Origin: Streptomyces sp. DvalAA-14
Lineage (GTDB): Bacteria; Actinomycetota; Actinomycetes; Streptomycetales; Streptomycetaceae
DNA: 43,747 bases
Direction of reading: 5' to 3'
NCBI RefSeq assembly: GCF_900091855.1
Contig: NZ_FMCH01000490.1
Span: forward strand, 1 to 43,747
This document shows, piece after piece, positions 1-7,412 of this stretch. Under the pieces are notes generated by a model that was not told the DNA's origin, made no database searches, and saw only the letters and a list, made by a program, of their open reading frames with translations. Numbering within the stretch: the stretch's first letter is position 1; every line of letters begins with the position of its first letter. The translations under genes and the position numbers were made by a program.

Positions 1-1674
1 GCGGACGAGGACAGGGGTGCGGGCACGCCGGGGCCCGCGGTGGTCGGCCAGGCGCCGGGGCGGGGGGCGGCCGTGATGCGGCGCCGCGGGGTGCTCGGGT
101 GCGGCGGAGTGGTCCGGTGTGGCGGTGGGCGGGGTGGTGGTCGGGGTCGGTGAGGGCGACGCTTCCGAGGAAATGGGGGAGGCCGGGGCTGAAGGGTTCG
201 GCGCGGAGGAATGCGCACCGCCGCCCTGGGGCACCGGCCAGGCCCCCGGGCGAGCAGCGGCCGGGGCTTCGCCGACCGGCGGGGCGGCAGGGGGAGCCGG
301 CGGTTGAAGGGGATTGTGCGGTGCCGGGGCCGGAGCCTGGACAGGAGCTGGGGCCGGGGCCTGGCCCGCGGCCGATGAGTGGCCTTCCACCCGGCCGGTA
401 TCCGGAGCCGTACGGCCCAGCGCCGCCCGTGCGGCTGCGGCCCCACCCGGTCCGGCGGGAATCCCGCCCATGTCCGCGCCGGCATGCGGCGGCGCGGTGA
501 GCCCGATCGCGCCCGAGGCGATCCCACGCTCCAGCCGCTCCAGCCGTGCCTGCGTCGACCGCTCGTCGTCGTAGGCCGCCGGCAACAGCACGCGCGCACA
601 GATCAGTTCCAGCTGGAGTCGTGGCGAGGTGGCGCCGCGCATCTCCGTCAAGCCGGTGTTGACCAGGTCGGCGGCCCGGCTCAGCTCCGCGGCCCCGAAG
701 ACCGAGGCCTGGACCGCCATCCGTTCCACCACTTCGCGCGGGGCATCGATGAGCCCCTTCTCCACGGCGTCGGGGACAGCCGCGATGATCACCAGATCCC
801 GTAGCCGTTCCAGCAGGTCGGCGACGAACCGGCGCGGGTCGTGCCCGCCCTCGATCACCCGGTCCACCATTTCGAAGACCGCCGCCCCGTCGCCGGCCGC
901 GAACCCGTCCACCACATCGTCCAGCAGTGCCGCGTCCGTATAACCGAGCAGCGCGGTGGCCATCGCGTACGTCACACCGTCGGCGCCCGCACCGGCCAGC
1001 AGCTGGTCCATGACGGACATGGAGTCCCGCACCGAACCGGCGCCGGCCCGCACCACCAGCGGATACACCCCGTCCTCGACCCGGATCGCCTCGCGCTCGC
1101 ACACCGCCATGAGGTGATCACGGAGCGTACCGGGCGGGACCAGCCGGAAGGGATAGTGGTGGGTACGCGACCGGATGGTGCCGATGACCTTCTCGGGCTC
1201 GGTGGTGGCGAAGATGAACTTCAGGTGCTCGGGCGGCTCCTCGACCACCTTCAGCAGGGCGTTGAACCCCGCCGAGGTGACCATGTGCGCCTCGTCGATG
1301 ATGTAGATCTTGTACCGGCTGCCGGCCGGTCCGAAGAACGCCTTCTCCCGCAGGTCACGGGCGTCGTCCACACCGCCGTGGGAGGCCGCGTCGATCTCGA
1401 TCACATCGATCGAACCCGGGCCGTTCCTGGCCAGGTCCCGGCACGACTGGCACTCGCCGCACGGCGTCGGCGTCGGCCCCTGCTCGCAGTTCAGGCAGCG
1501 CGCCAGAATCCGCGCGCTCGTCGTCTTCCCGCACCCGCGCGGCCCGCTGAACAGGTACGCGTGATTGACCCGGTTGTTCCGCAGCGCCTGCTGCAGCGGG
1601 TCCGTGACGTGCTCCTGCCCGATGACCTCGGCGAAGGTCTCGGGACGATAGCGGCGATACAGAGCGAGGGACAC
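1..1674 (-). CDS. dnaX: DNA polymerase III subunit gamma/tau (C-terminus cut by window edge)
   Basis: Clamp-loader ATPase of the replicative polymerase. The minus-strand frame opens with SLALYRRYRPETF, the typical DnaX N-terminus. It continues with Walker A GPRGCGKTT (residues 44-52), a zinc-binding Cys cluster (C63, C72, C75, C78), IIDEAHM (Walker B), sensor-1 TTEPEK and the arginine-finger stretch TIRSRT. A long Ala/Pro-rich tail, as in actinobacterial tau, runs to base 1 without a stop, so the 3' end lies outside. I chose the GTG at 1674 because it places V-S-L-A-L-Y at the start; an in-frame ATG at 1686 is possible. The gene is core chromosome, next to the SRP RNA, and marks the undisturbed left flank of the island. 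Confidence 0.97.
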   Translation of the reverse strand, partial: MSLALYRRYRPETFAEVIGQEHVTDPLQQALRNNRVNHAYLFSGPRGCGKTTSARILARCLNCEQGPTPTPCGECQSCRDLARNGPGSIDVIEIDAASHGGVDDARDLREKAFFGPAGSRYKIYIIDEAHMVTSAGFNALLKVVEEPPEHLKFIFATTEPEKVIGTIRSRTHHYPFRLVPPGTLRDHLMAVCEREAIRVEDGVYPLVVRAGAGSVRDSMSVMDQLLAGAGADGVTYAMATALLGYTDAALLDDVVDGFAAGDGAAVFEMVDRVIEGGHDPRRFVADLLERLRDLVIIAAVPDAVEKGLIDAPREVVERMAVQASVFGAAELSRAADLVNTGLTEMRGATSPRLQLELICARVLLPAAYDDERSTQARLERLERGIASGAIGLTAPPHAGADMGGIPAGPGGAAAARAALGRTAPDTGRVEGHSSAAGQAPAPAPVQAPAPAPHNPLQPPAPPAAPPVGEAPAAARPGAWPVPQGGGAHSSAPNPSAPASPISSEASPSPTPTTTPPTATPDHSAAPEHPAAPHHGRPPPRRLADHRGPRRARTPVLVR

Positions 1675-1841
1675 GCCTACGACCATATCCGGGCCCACTG
1701 ACATCCGACCCCGCGTCCGCCTCCCCCACCGCCCCCGGGGCCGCTCCCCCGCAGCCGCACCGCCGAAGCCTTCCTCCGCCCGCCCGGCCCTCCACCACCC
1801 TGGGTCGGGAGCGGCACGCACCTTCCCCCGAGCACGCAAAG

Positions 1842-1927
1842 ACCCCTCACGCACCCGCCAGAGCCCACCTACCCTTGCTGCCTTCCGGCCCTGGGGGAGT
1901 TCAGCGAGATAGCGCCACGTGAGGGGC
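1842..1927 (-). ncRNA. ffs: Small signal recognition particle RNA (4.5S-type)
   Basis: Read on the minus strand, this stretch holds the conserved SRP helix-8 region around GGCCGGAAGGCAGCAAGGGT, with the GGAA tetraloop and the asymmetric internal loop that bind Ffh. The termini pair (CCCCTCACG at 1843-1851 with CGTGAGGGG at 1918-1926), giving the small hairpin form of about 85 nt typical of Streptomyces. It sits just upstream of dnaX in the same direction. Exact ends are inferred from the pairing. Confidence 0.93.
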
Positions 1928-2004
1928 TGACGCCAACCCTACCCGATCCGATCACCCCGGATCGAGTTCGCACCCACCCCCTCCCGTCTTGTACTCTCTC
2001 CCAC

Positions 2005-2089
2005 GGAGGATTCGCCTAGTGGCCTAGGGCGCACGCTTGGAAAGCGTGTTGGGGGCAACCCCTCACGAGTTCGAATCTCGTATCCTCCG
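2005..2089 (+). tRNA. tRNA-Ser (anticodon GGA)
   Basis: The acceptor stem GGAGGAT pairs with ATCCTCC (2082-2088). The anticodon stem CACGC/GCGTG encloses loop TTGGAAA, so the anticodon is GGA. A long variable arm (GTTGGGGGCAACCCC region) and the T-loop GTTCGAATC follow, as expected for a class II serine tRNA. CCA is not encoded. The 3' half, from the anticodon loop to the discriminator base, is the attachment core used by the island, so this copy is the functional tRNA rebuilt at the left junction. Confidence 0.96.
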
Positions 2090-2094
2090 CACCC
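2037..2094 (+). repeat. attL core (tRNA-Ser 3' end)
   Basis: This 58-bp direct repeat runs from TTGGAAAG in the anticodon loop to GCACCC beyond the tRNA end. It is identical to 41533-41590 and is the left attachment core of the island. Confidence 0.9.
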
Positions 2095-2110
2095 GCCCAC
2101 CAGGGCAGAC

Positions 2111-2143
2111 GAAGCCCCCGACCGCAGCGCGGTTGGGGGCTTC
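2111..2143 (+). terminator. Hairpin terminator after tRNA-Ser
   Basis: The stem GAAGCCCCCGACCGC / GCGGTTGGGGGCTTC (15 bp, one G-T pair) has a 3-base loop and is followed by GTTGT. It lies 22 bp after the tRNA on the element side of attL. The integrated element therefore appears to supply a replacement terminator for the tRNA. Confidence 0.75.
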
Positions 2144-2152
2144 GTTGTCCCA

Positions 2153-2171
2153 TGGTCTCAGTTTTGGTCTC
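2153..2171 (+). repeat. Arm-type repeat A (left)
   Basis: TGGTCTCAGTTTTGGTCTC is an internal TGGTCTC direct repeat. It matches 41417-41435 at 18 of 19 positions. It lies about 60 bp after the attL core, a position suited to an integrase or excisionase arm-binding site. Confidence 0.55.
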
Positions 2172-2767
2172 AATTCGAGCCTTGGGCCGCGCAGAACCCG
2201 CTCGGCACCACCCCGCGGTCGACGGAGCAGCGGGCAGGCCCAGGGCTGTCATTGGAATCTCCATCGCCCAGAGCAGCCCCATGCCTGCGTTGGCGGCAAG
2301 AGCGCGAAAGGCCGCAACGCTGTGGGCAAGGAGTTCGCGCACGTACAGGTGGCCCGCTCGCTCGAGCATGCCCCACGAGTCGAACTCAAGCGCCGGGAGC
2401 ACCGCCGTTTGGGCACAGGGAGCTGACCAGCTCGCGCCTCAGCCCACCGCCTGCGGCGCCGCCGTCAGGCTGGCCTGCCCCACAGAGTGCACTGACGGGA
2501 CTGCCATCTCCAGCTTCGGATCGCCGGGAAACGCAGGCGCCACGGCAAGTCCGGACGACTGGCGTGCCCCGCAGCCGCCTGCATGGAGTGCTGTTGGAGG
2601 CAGGCGCAACAAAAGCGTGCCGTGGCTGTTGATGTGTCGCGTCATACTGGCGCATCAGGCCGTCAGGCCGCCTGCTGAACGGCCAGGGCAACGTCGCCCA
2701 GGGAAGGAGCGCCCATGCTGGTGCTGTCCCTAGCCCTGCCAGTTGCGGGCACGAGGCCATCACCCGA
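2172..2767. other. Gene-poor stretch after attL
   Basis: About 600 bp. I see no ORF with a credible ribosome site or recognisable product. Short overlapping ORFs on both strands, including one antisense to the tRNA, look incidental. The region may hold attachment-site architecture or remnants. Confidence 0.5.
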
Positions 2768-3484
2768 TTGGTGGCCACGCTGAAAGAGTTCGCCGACTCC
2801 GATCCCGACCGCGCCAAAGCAGCGCGTGTTCTCGAGACCCTGCCGCCGGATGCCCGGCTGCTCTCCGCGCTGCGCAGCGAGGCCCCCATGCGGCGGATCC
2901 CGGCCTGGCTGGCTGAGGCCGGCCACCGGACTCACGAGACTCTCGCCGCCGACCCTGTCGACTTCATCGACCCGGAGGTGGCCCACGCCCACCACACTCT
3001 GGTCGAAGCCCTCGATGAGCTGGGGGAACGCTTCGGTGACACTTTTCCGCCGTTGAGCGGGGACGACATCTCCTACACCGAGGTGCCACCGGAGTGGAGA
3101 CGCAAGGATTCCGACCGGTACTACGAAACCCTGCGAAACCTGTCCACAGCACGGCAGGGTGTCCTGAACGCATACAAGGAGCTGATCAACGCCATGAACA
3201 CAAGGGGCCACCTGCCCACCCCGTCGTCACCCGACGACCAGCCTTCCGGGCAGCACGTCCGCATCACCTCCGGGGACAACTCCCCGGTCACCGTCAACGC
3301 GTCCAGCGCACACGCGTCCGGCAGCTCAACGAGCACCGCGAACACGCACCAGCCCCCGCCTTTATCGCCGGCGCCATCTCCGAGCCCGCCCACGCCCTGG
3401 TACCGGAGCGCCACGTGGTGGACCGCCCTGGGTGCGATCGCCGCAGTCGCGGCAGCGGTCGCCGGCTTCCTGGCCCTGAAGTGA
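2768..3484 (+). CDS. Putative tail-anchored membrane protein paired with AbiTii protein
   Basis: I do not recognise the N-terminal ~140 residues, a mostly helical and charged domain. It is followed by a Ser/Thr/Pro-rich linker and one C-terminal transmembrane helix (WWTALGAIAAVAAAVAGFLA) ending in LK, so a tail-anchored protein with a cytoplasmic head is inferred. Just before the linker is HVRITSGDNSPVTVNAS. A closely similar segment (HITAGDNSPVNLTA) lies near the C-terminus of the next protein. The stop is 9 bases before the next ATG, so the two are probably co-transcribed. The start is uncertain: TTG at 2768 or GTG at 2771, with only a weak GAGG upstream. A partner role in a two-gene abortive-infection-like module is inference from the shared motif and adjacency. 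Confidence 0.75.
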   Translation: MVATLKEFADSDPDRAKAARVLETLPPDARLLSALRSEAPMRRIPAWLAEAGHRTHETLAADPVDFIDPEVAHAHHTLVEALDELGERFGDTFPPLSGDDISYTEVPPEWRRKDSDRYYETLRNLSTARQGVLNAYKELINAMNTRGHLPTPSSPDDQPSGQHVRITSGDNSPVTVNASSAHASGSSTSTANTHQPPPLSPAPSPSPPTPWYRSATWWTALGAIAAVAAAVAGFLALK

Positions 3485-3493
3485 GCTGATCAG

Positions 3494-4219
3494 ATGCGAC
3501 GATCCCACCCCCTCGAGCGGCTGGAGCGCGACGTCCTGGACGACTCCGTGCCGCTCGCCTCGGTGCTGCGCCAGGTTCTCGTGATCGGCGGTCACGCTTC
3601 CTCGCAGCCCCTGCGCACATGGGCACTGCAGGAACTGCACGGCTACACCAACGCAGAGGTCGAGTTGCCCGACTACCGCAAGGGTTACGCGCCGATGCGT
3701 GCGGACGCCAGATCGGTTGCCTGGCAGATCAAGGGCGAGACGATCACCAAGTATGAACTCCCCGAGTTCGCGCGCGAGTACTACTCGGAGGAGGTGCCCA
3801 TCCCATTCGGCGTAGGCAAGATCGAGGCCATGATCGCCCGCACGGCGCCGGATGAGCCGCTTCGGCTGAGCCCGCCCGGGGCGGCCGAGCTGGCGAGGTT
3901 CATGACCTACGACCGGCGGGACCGCAGGATCGTGATTGAGGCCGTGTACTGGGCAGTTGACGTCTCGGTTCTCCAAGATGTCCTTGATCAGGTCCGCACA
4001 CGCCTGACGCAGTTCGTGGCCGAGCTCCGCGACGTGATGCCGGCGGGAGAGAGCGACCCCACGCCCGAACAGGTGCACAGAGCCGTCCAGAGCATCCACA
4101 TCACAGCCGGCGACAACTCCCCCGTGAATCTCACGGCACCAATGGCCTACGCCGACGGCGACTCTTCTGCTACGGCCTCGGCAGGCGAGAAGAGGTCTCG
4201 GTGGTGGCGTCGGAAGTAG
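3494..4219 (+). CDS. AbiTii-domain protein (abortive infection family)
   Basis: A 241-aa protein. The N-terminal ~100 residues match the AbiTii pattern: a helical start (LERLERDVLDDSVPLASVLRQ) and then LQELHGY and the ELPDYR motif. AbiTii proteins are linked by family to phage abortive infection, but their biochemical activity is not settled. The C-terminus carries HITAGDNSPVNLTA, the motif also found in the upstream membrane protein, and ends in a basic RSRWWRRK tail. The ATG at 3494 lies 9 bases after the upstream stop. The 3' end overlaps the end of the convergent DUF4238 gene by about 50 bp. Family assignment is by visual pattern only. Confidence 0.78.
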   Translation: MRRSHPLERLERDVLDDSVPLASVLRQVLVIGGHASSQPLRTWALQELHGYTNAEVELPDYRKGYAPMRADARSVAWQIKGETITKYELPEFAREYYSEEVPIPFGVGKIEAMIARTAPDEPLRLSPPGAAELARFMTYDRRDRRIVIEAVYWAVDVSVLQDVLDQVRTRLTQFVAELRDVMPAGESDPTPEQVHRAVQSIHITAGDNSPVNLTAPMAYADGDSSATASAGEKRSRWWRRK

Positions 4220-5282
4220 CAGTCCCCGACGGCTCCGCCAACGCCGCGGCTGTTGAGGCCGGTGCCCCTGTCGTGGCGGGACGGCTCCCGGTTGTCGCGG
4301 ATGGCGGTGGGTGTTCGGTGAGCCAGCGGCGTTCGACTGTCAGGTGCGGGGGCAAAGTGGGGTACTCGAGCGCGTACATCGGGGCGGGGTGGTCTTTGCC
4401 GTCCCAGGGGGTGGGCTGACGGGGGCCGGATGGCTTCCAGTGGTGCCATGGGTCGTGCCGGGGGTGGTGGATGACCAAGGCGTCGGCCACGTCGTAGGCG
4501 ACTTGCACAAGGGCGATTCCCACTGCCCCGCTGATCTTCATGCGGTGGTCAACGCGTTTGTTCGGGTCATCGGCCTGCAAGGTGCTGTTCGGCATGAAGA
4601 GCAGCCGGTGCGGGTCGAGCGGGAGCATGATGTTGTAGACATCGGCAGCTGCGAGTTGGTCGTCGGCATCATGACCGTTGAACAGCACCACGGGAACGTC
4701 ACTGGTGAGCAGGCACATGTCCGTGAAAGCCAGTCCCCACGGACGCCTGTAGAGAATGCACGCGAGCGGCGACAGGTTCTCCGCGATGTACGCCACGTGT
4801 GGGTTGTTGGCCACGAACAGGGATAGTTCGTGGGGCACCTCCAGGCGATCGCCACTGCTGACATGCTCCAGACGCTTCCGTTGGCGCTTAGTCCGAAGAA
4901 TCTGGGCGGCCATCCACCAGGCCATGATGATCCGCTCACGGGATGAAAGAGGCCATTGGGCAGGAAGCGCTCCCTCGGGCGCGTCCAACACAGCCTTCAT
5001 CACAGGAGCCGCTGCGGTCTCAAGGGTTGTGAGCAGTTCCTCGGCGAGGTGGTGAGGGATGCCGTCGGAAGTCGTGCCCCAATAGAATCCTCGTTCGAGA
5101 AGTATGTTGTTGGGCGCGACGGGGAAGGTTTCGTCGACATCCGCGATTCGACGGGCAACGAGCTCGTAGTTCCGGCGACCGCGGTGTTCGGCGAAGTTCC
5201 GCAAGTACATCTGCGGCACGGTGTGGTCCCGGGTCCGGCCAGCCTCTCGTGCGTCCTTTTTTCCACGCGACGCCCTGCCCAT
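4170..5282 (-). CDS. DUF4238 domain-containing protein
   Basis: A 370-aa protein. After a basic N-terminus it reads DHTVPQMYLRNFAE, the hallmark H-x-V-P-x-x-Y-L-x-x-F of DUF4238. A helical middle follows (WWMAAQILRTKRQ), then the conserved segment with LLTSDVPVV and MLPLDPHRLLFM. The last ~60 residues are low-complexity Ala/Thr/Pro. The function of DUF4238 is unknown; members are frequent in phages and islands. I chose the ATG at 5282, preceded by GGGAGGG, over the longer frame that starts at 5432 without support. It is convergent with the AbiTii gene. Confidence 0.85.
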   Translation of the reverse strand: MGRASRGKKDAREAGRTRDHTVPQMYLRNFAEHRGRRNYELVARRIADVDETFPVAPNNILLERGFYWGTTSDGIPHHLAEELLTTLETAAAPVMKAVLDAPEGALPAQWPLSSRERIIMAWWMAAQILRTKRQRKRLEHVSSGDRLEVPHELSLFVANNPHVAYIAENLSPLACILYRRPWGLAFTDMCLLTSDVPVVLFNGHDADDQLAAADVYNIMLPLDPHRLLFMPNSTLQADDPNKRVDHRMKISGAVGIALVQVAYDVADALVIHHPRHDPWHHWKPSGPRQPTPWDGKDHPAPMYALEYPTLPPHLTVERRWLTEHPPPSATTGSRPATTGAPASTAAALAEPSGTATSDATTETSSRLPRP

Positions 5283-5400
5283 ACACCCTCCCGTGATCTT
5301 TACGTCACTGTAGAGGGCGAGCTCCGGGCGGAGGAGCGATTTTCCAGTACAGGGCGATCGTCCCCCATACCGTGGCCCTAAGACCCGCCAGGAGGTGCCG

Positions 5401-5693
5401 ATGAGCGCACAGCCCGACCGCGTAGCCGTCACGCCCTACGCCCCCGCCGCGGGAGTTCCGGCCGAACTGCTCGCCCAGCTGCGCGCGGACCGGCGCGCGG
5501 GGTGCCGGCGTTCGAGCAGCAGTGGGCGGGAGCGCTGGAGGAATCCCGCGCCACGTTCTCCCTCGCGCCGCTGGTCGTCCAGGACTGGCAGGCCCGCCTA
5601 GCCCACGCCCCGGCGGTCGACGCGTTCATCGCCTCCGGCTACGACGACAGCGAGGCCACCAACATGGCGGAGCTGCGGGGAAGACGCCGGTGA
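5401..5693 (+). pseudogene. Frameshifted small antitoxin-like gene (DUF6247-like)
   Basis: A strong AGGAGG precedes the ATG at 5401, and the frame reads MSAQPDRVAVTPYAP and on. Around 5495-5504, within CGCGCGGGGTGCC, the plausible coding continues in another frame: VPAFEQQWAGALEES, then VVQDWQARLA, to a stop at 5693. Read together they make a roughly 95-aa protein with the size and layout of small actinobacterial antitoxins that precede RelE-like toxins. The DUF6247 label is a guess from general resemblance. The downstream toxin-like gene overlaps by GTGA, which supports a former TA operon. A sequencing error cannot be excluded. Confidence 0.5.
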
Positions 5694-5920
5694 CCGCACA
5701 GCCGTACGCGGTCCGCTTCTCGCCGCCGGCCGCGAAGGTCCTTGACACCTTGCCCAAGCATGTCGAAGACACCGTGTGGGACGTCCTGGACGCCGCCGCC
5801 GGCGCCGTGGGGCTTCCGGCAGTGGAACGCCGACGACCCGAGGGCGAAGAGGTCCGCTACGCGGCTGTCAACCGGCCGCTGCGCCGCCTGACCGTCCGGA
5901 ACATCGTCTGGCTCGGCTGA
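5690..5920 (+). pseudogene. Degenerate RelE/ParE-like toxin gene
   Basis: The frame starts at a GTG overlapping the previous stop (GTGA) and reads YAVRFSPPAAKVLDTLPKHV, typical of RelE-family N-termini. It ends NRPLRRLTVRNIVWLG, typical of their C-termini. Between these the normal PWGFRQWNADDP segment is present, but only in another frame (about 5800-5835), so two compensating frame changes are implied. The usual central strand before NRPLRR also looks shortened. I infer an inactivated ribosome-dependent or gyrase-type toxin; the paired antitoxin is broken as well. Confidence 0.55.
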
Positions 5921-5999
5921 GCGTCGCATCTTAGCCACCTGGGCCGCAGAGCCGGGTAGCGTGCCGGAGACTGATCCGGACCCGGGGCTGGGAGTGGCG

Positions 6000-6695
6000 A
6001 TGCGGTTTGCACAGTTCGATGAGCGCGGCCCGCTGACGACGACCGAGCTGGGGGCGATGCGGTCGTTGAACTCGGCGTTCTTGACCGCACGCTACGAGTT
6101 GCAGTCGGCGAGCGCTCTGTGGGACCGCCTCACAGGCGGGAGCGACTTGGCCGATGTGCACGAGGCGAGCACGACGTTCCCGTTCTACGGGCAGGCCGTC
6201 CAGGAGATCGCGCACGGCGCGACCGCGTACGAGCGCCACGTGGCACTGGTCGCCTGGCGCTACGCGGCCGCGGCGGTCGTCCTGGGCGTCACAGTTCAGC
6301 AGCGCGTCGCGGAGGCGAAGCCGCCCTTGACGGCTGCGGCGGTGGAGGAGCTGTGTCAGGAGCCGACGTTGGGCCGGCTGCACCAGGCGCTGTCGGTGCC
6401 GGTGGCCGACCTTCTGCCGGAGCGTGAACACGACCCCGGCGATGAGCGCACGCGTGCAGCACAGCGGTGGACCCAGGTGCGCGACGGCGTGGACGACGCG
6501 ATCGACCTTGTCCTGGAGATCGCCGCGGACGTGGACGCCCCATTCCCCCGCACCAAGGAGGAAGCTGGCGACTGTCTGATGACCGAACACTGCCCGCCCT
6601 ACACCGACCCCGTGTACGAGCACGTTCTGGAGCCGTTGTTCCACCTGGCGGAGGAAGTCCCGTTCGACATCAGCCGGATCATCACCAAGGGCTGA
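6000..6695 (+). CDS. Hypothetical protein (231 aa)
   Basis: I do not recognise a family. The product is soluble and mostly helical: MRFAQFDERGPLTTTELGAMR and on, with a central AYERHVALVAWRYAAAAVVLGV helix that is too charged at its edges to be a clear membrane segment. It ends VPFDISRIITKG. The ATG at 6000 has GGAG five bases upstream; a GTG at 5961 is an alternative without a good ribosome site. It stands alone between the decayed toxin-antitoxin pair and a convergent small gene. Confidence 0.7.
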   Translation: MRFAQFDERGPLTTTELGAMRSLNSAFLTARYELQSASALWDRLTGGSDLADVHEASTTFPFYGQAVQEIAHGATAYERHVALVAWRYAAAAVVLGVTVQQRVAEAKPPLTAAAVEELCQEPTLGRLHQALSVPVADLLPEREHDPGDERTRAAQRWTQVRDGVDDAIDLVLEIAADVDAPFPRTKEEAGDCLMTEHCPPYTDPVYEHVLEPLFHLAEEVPFDISRIITKG

Positions 6696-6707
6696 GCCCG
6701 ATGCGGC

Positions 6708-7001
6708 TCAAGCCTGCGGCGGCGGCGCGCCGGGCAGCTGCCCGGCGAAGTCCCACCACTGCTGGATGGTCCACACGGCGAAGCTGGAGCGGTCGGTGGA
6801 CATCCGCAGCCACACCTCATCACCGCCGGGCATCAGAGCCACCTCCAGGTGCGGCTGCTCCCACGTCCCGAGCGGGTACATCCACTCGATGCCATCGGGC
6901 CAGGTCCGCATCGCCACCGTCTGTACGCTCATCGCCGCGGCGAAGGCGTCCAGCGCGGCCCGCGGGATCCGCACCTCCGCCGGCTCACGTTCGATCCCCA
7001 C
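6708..7001 (-). CDS. Hypothetical protein (97 aa)
   Basis: No family recognised. The protein is compact and rich in Trp and acidic residues: VVGIEREPAEVRIPRAALDAF, then MYPLGTWEQPHLEVALMPGGD and VWTIQQWWDFAGQLPG. The sheet-like middle suggests a small folded domain. The GTG at 7001 is chosen because AGGAGGGGG lies about 8 bases before it; the frame extends upstream to 7121 without support. It is convergent with the 6000-6695 gene. Confidence 0.6.
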   Translation of the reverse strand: MGIEREPAEVRIPRAALDAFAAAMSVQTVAMRTWPDGIEWMYPLGTWEQPHLEVALMPGGDEVWLRMSTDRSSFAVWTIQQWWDFAGQLPGAPPPQA

Positions 7002-7156
7002 TACCCGCGCCCCCTCCTGCGGCGACACACGGCAGGTCCCCGCGCACCCCAGCTTGCCAGGCCGCGAACGGCCGCAGGTGGAGGCGAGCAGCCGCAGCCT
7101 GTGAGGTCCTATCAGGCTCACGAGCCGTTTCCCCAGGTGGACGCTGTGGTCTGTGA

Positions 7157-7390
7157 AGGTGTGAGGCGGAGCTCGCGCACCGCGCTTCGTACGCCCTGGC
7201 TCCGCTCGTCGGCCCGGAGGACGAAGGAATCGGGGGCGAGCCCAACGAAGGCCAGGAGCAGGACCTGGCCGAGGCCGCCCGCGCCGCCGCGGTGAGCGCT
7301 TTCGACATCCGCGGCGCCGCCGACCTGGACGTACTGACCCGTCTGCCGCGGCCCTCGTCGACGCAGAGGGCCGGTCGACTCACTCGCTGA
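7157..7390 (+). pseudogene. Coding remnant, no start codon
   Basis: The plus-strand frame after a stop at 7154 reads CEAELAHRASYALAPLVGPED, then EGQEQDLAEAARAAAVSAF, and ends at a TGA at 7388-7390. Composition and third-position bias look coding, but there is no start codon or ribosome site. It may be the 3' fragment of a gene lost by deletion. Family unknown. The rest of 7002-7412 shows nothing else. Confidence 0.3.
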
Positions 7391-7412
7391 TGAGCCGACC
7401 GGCTGTGAAGCG

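Noticed and set aside
99..1701. Several plus-strand ORFs, up to 286 codons, across the first 1.7 kb
   Set aside because: They are antisense to dnaX, which has clear motifs. They are Arg/Pro/His-rich shadows of high-GC codon bias.
2016..2402. A 128-codon minus-strand ORF ending across the tRNA-Ser
   Set aside because: The last third is the antisense of the tRNA. No ribosome site was found, and similar reads occur at each att copy.
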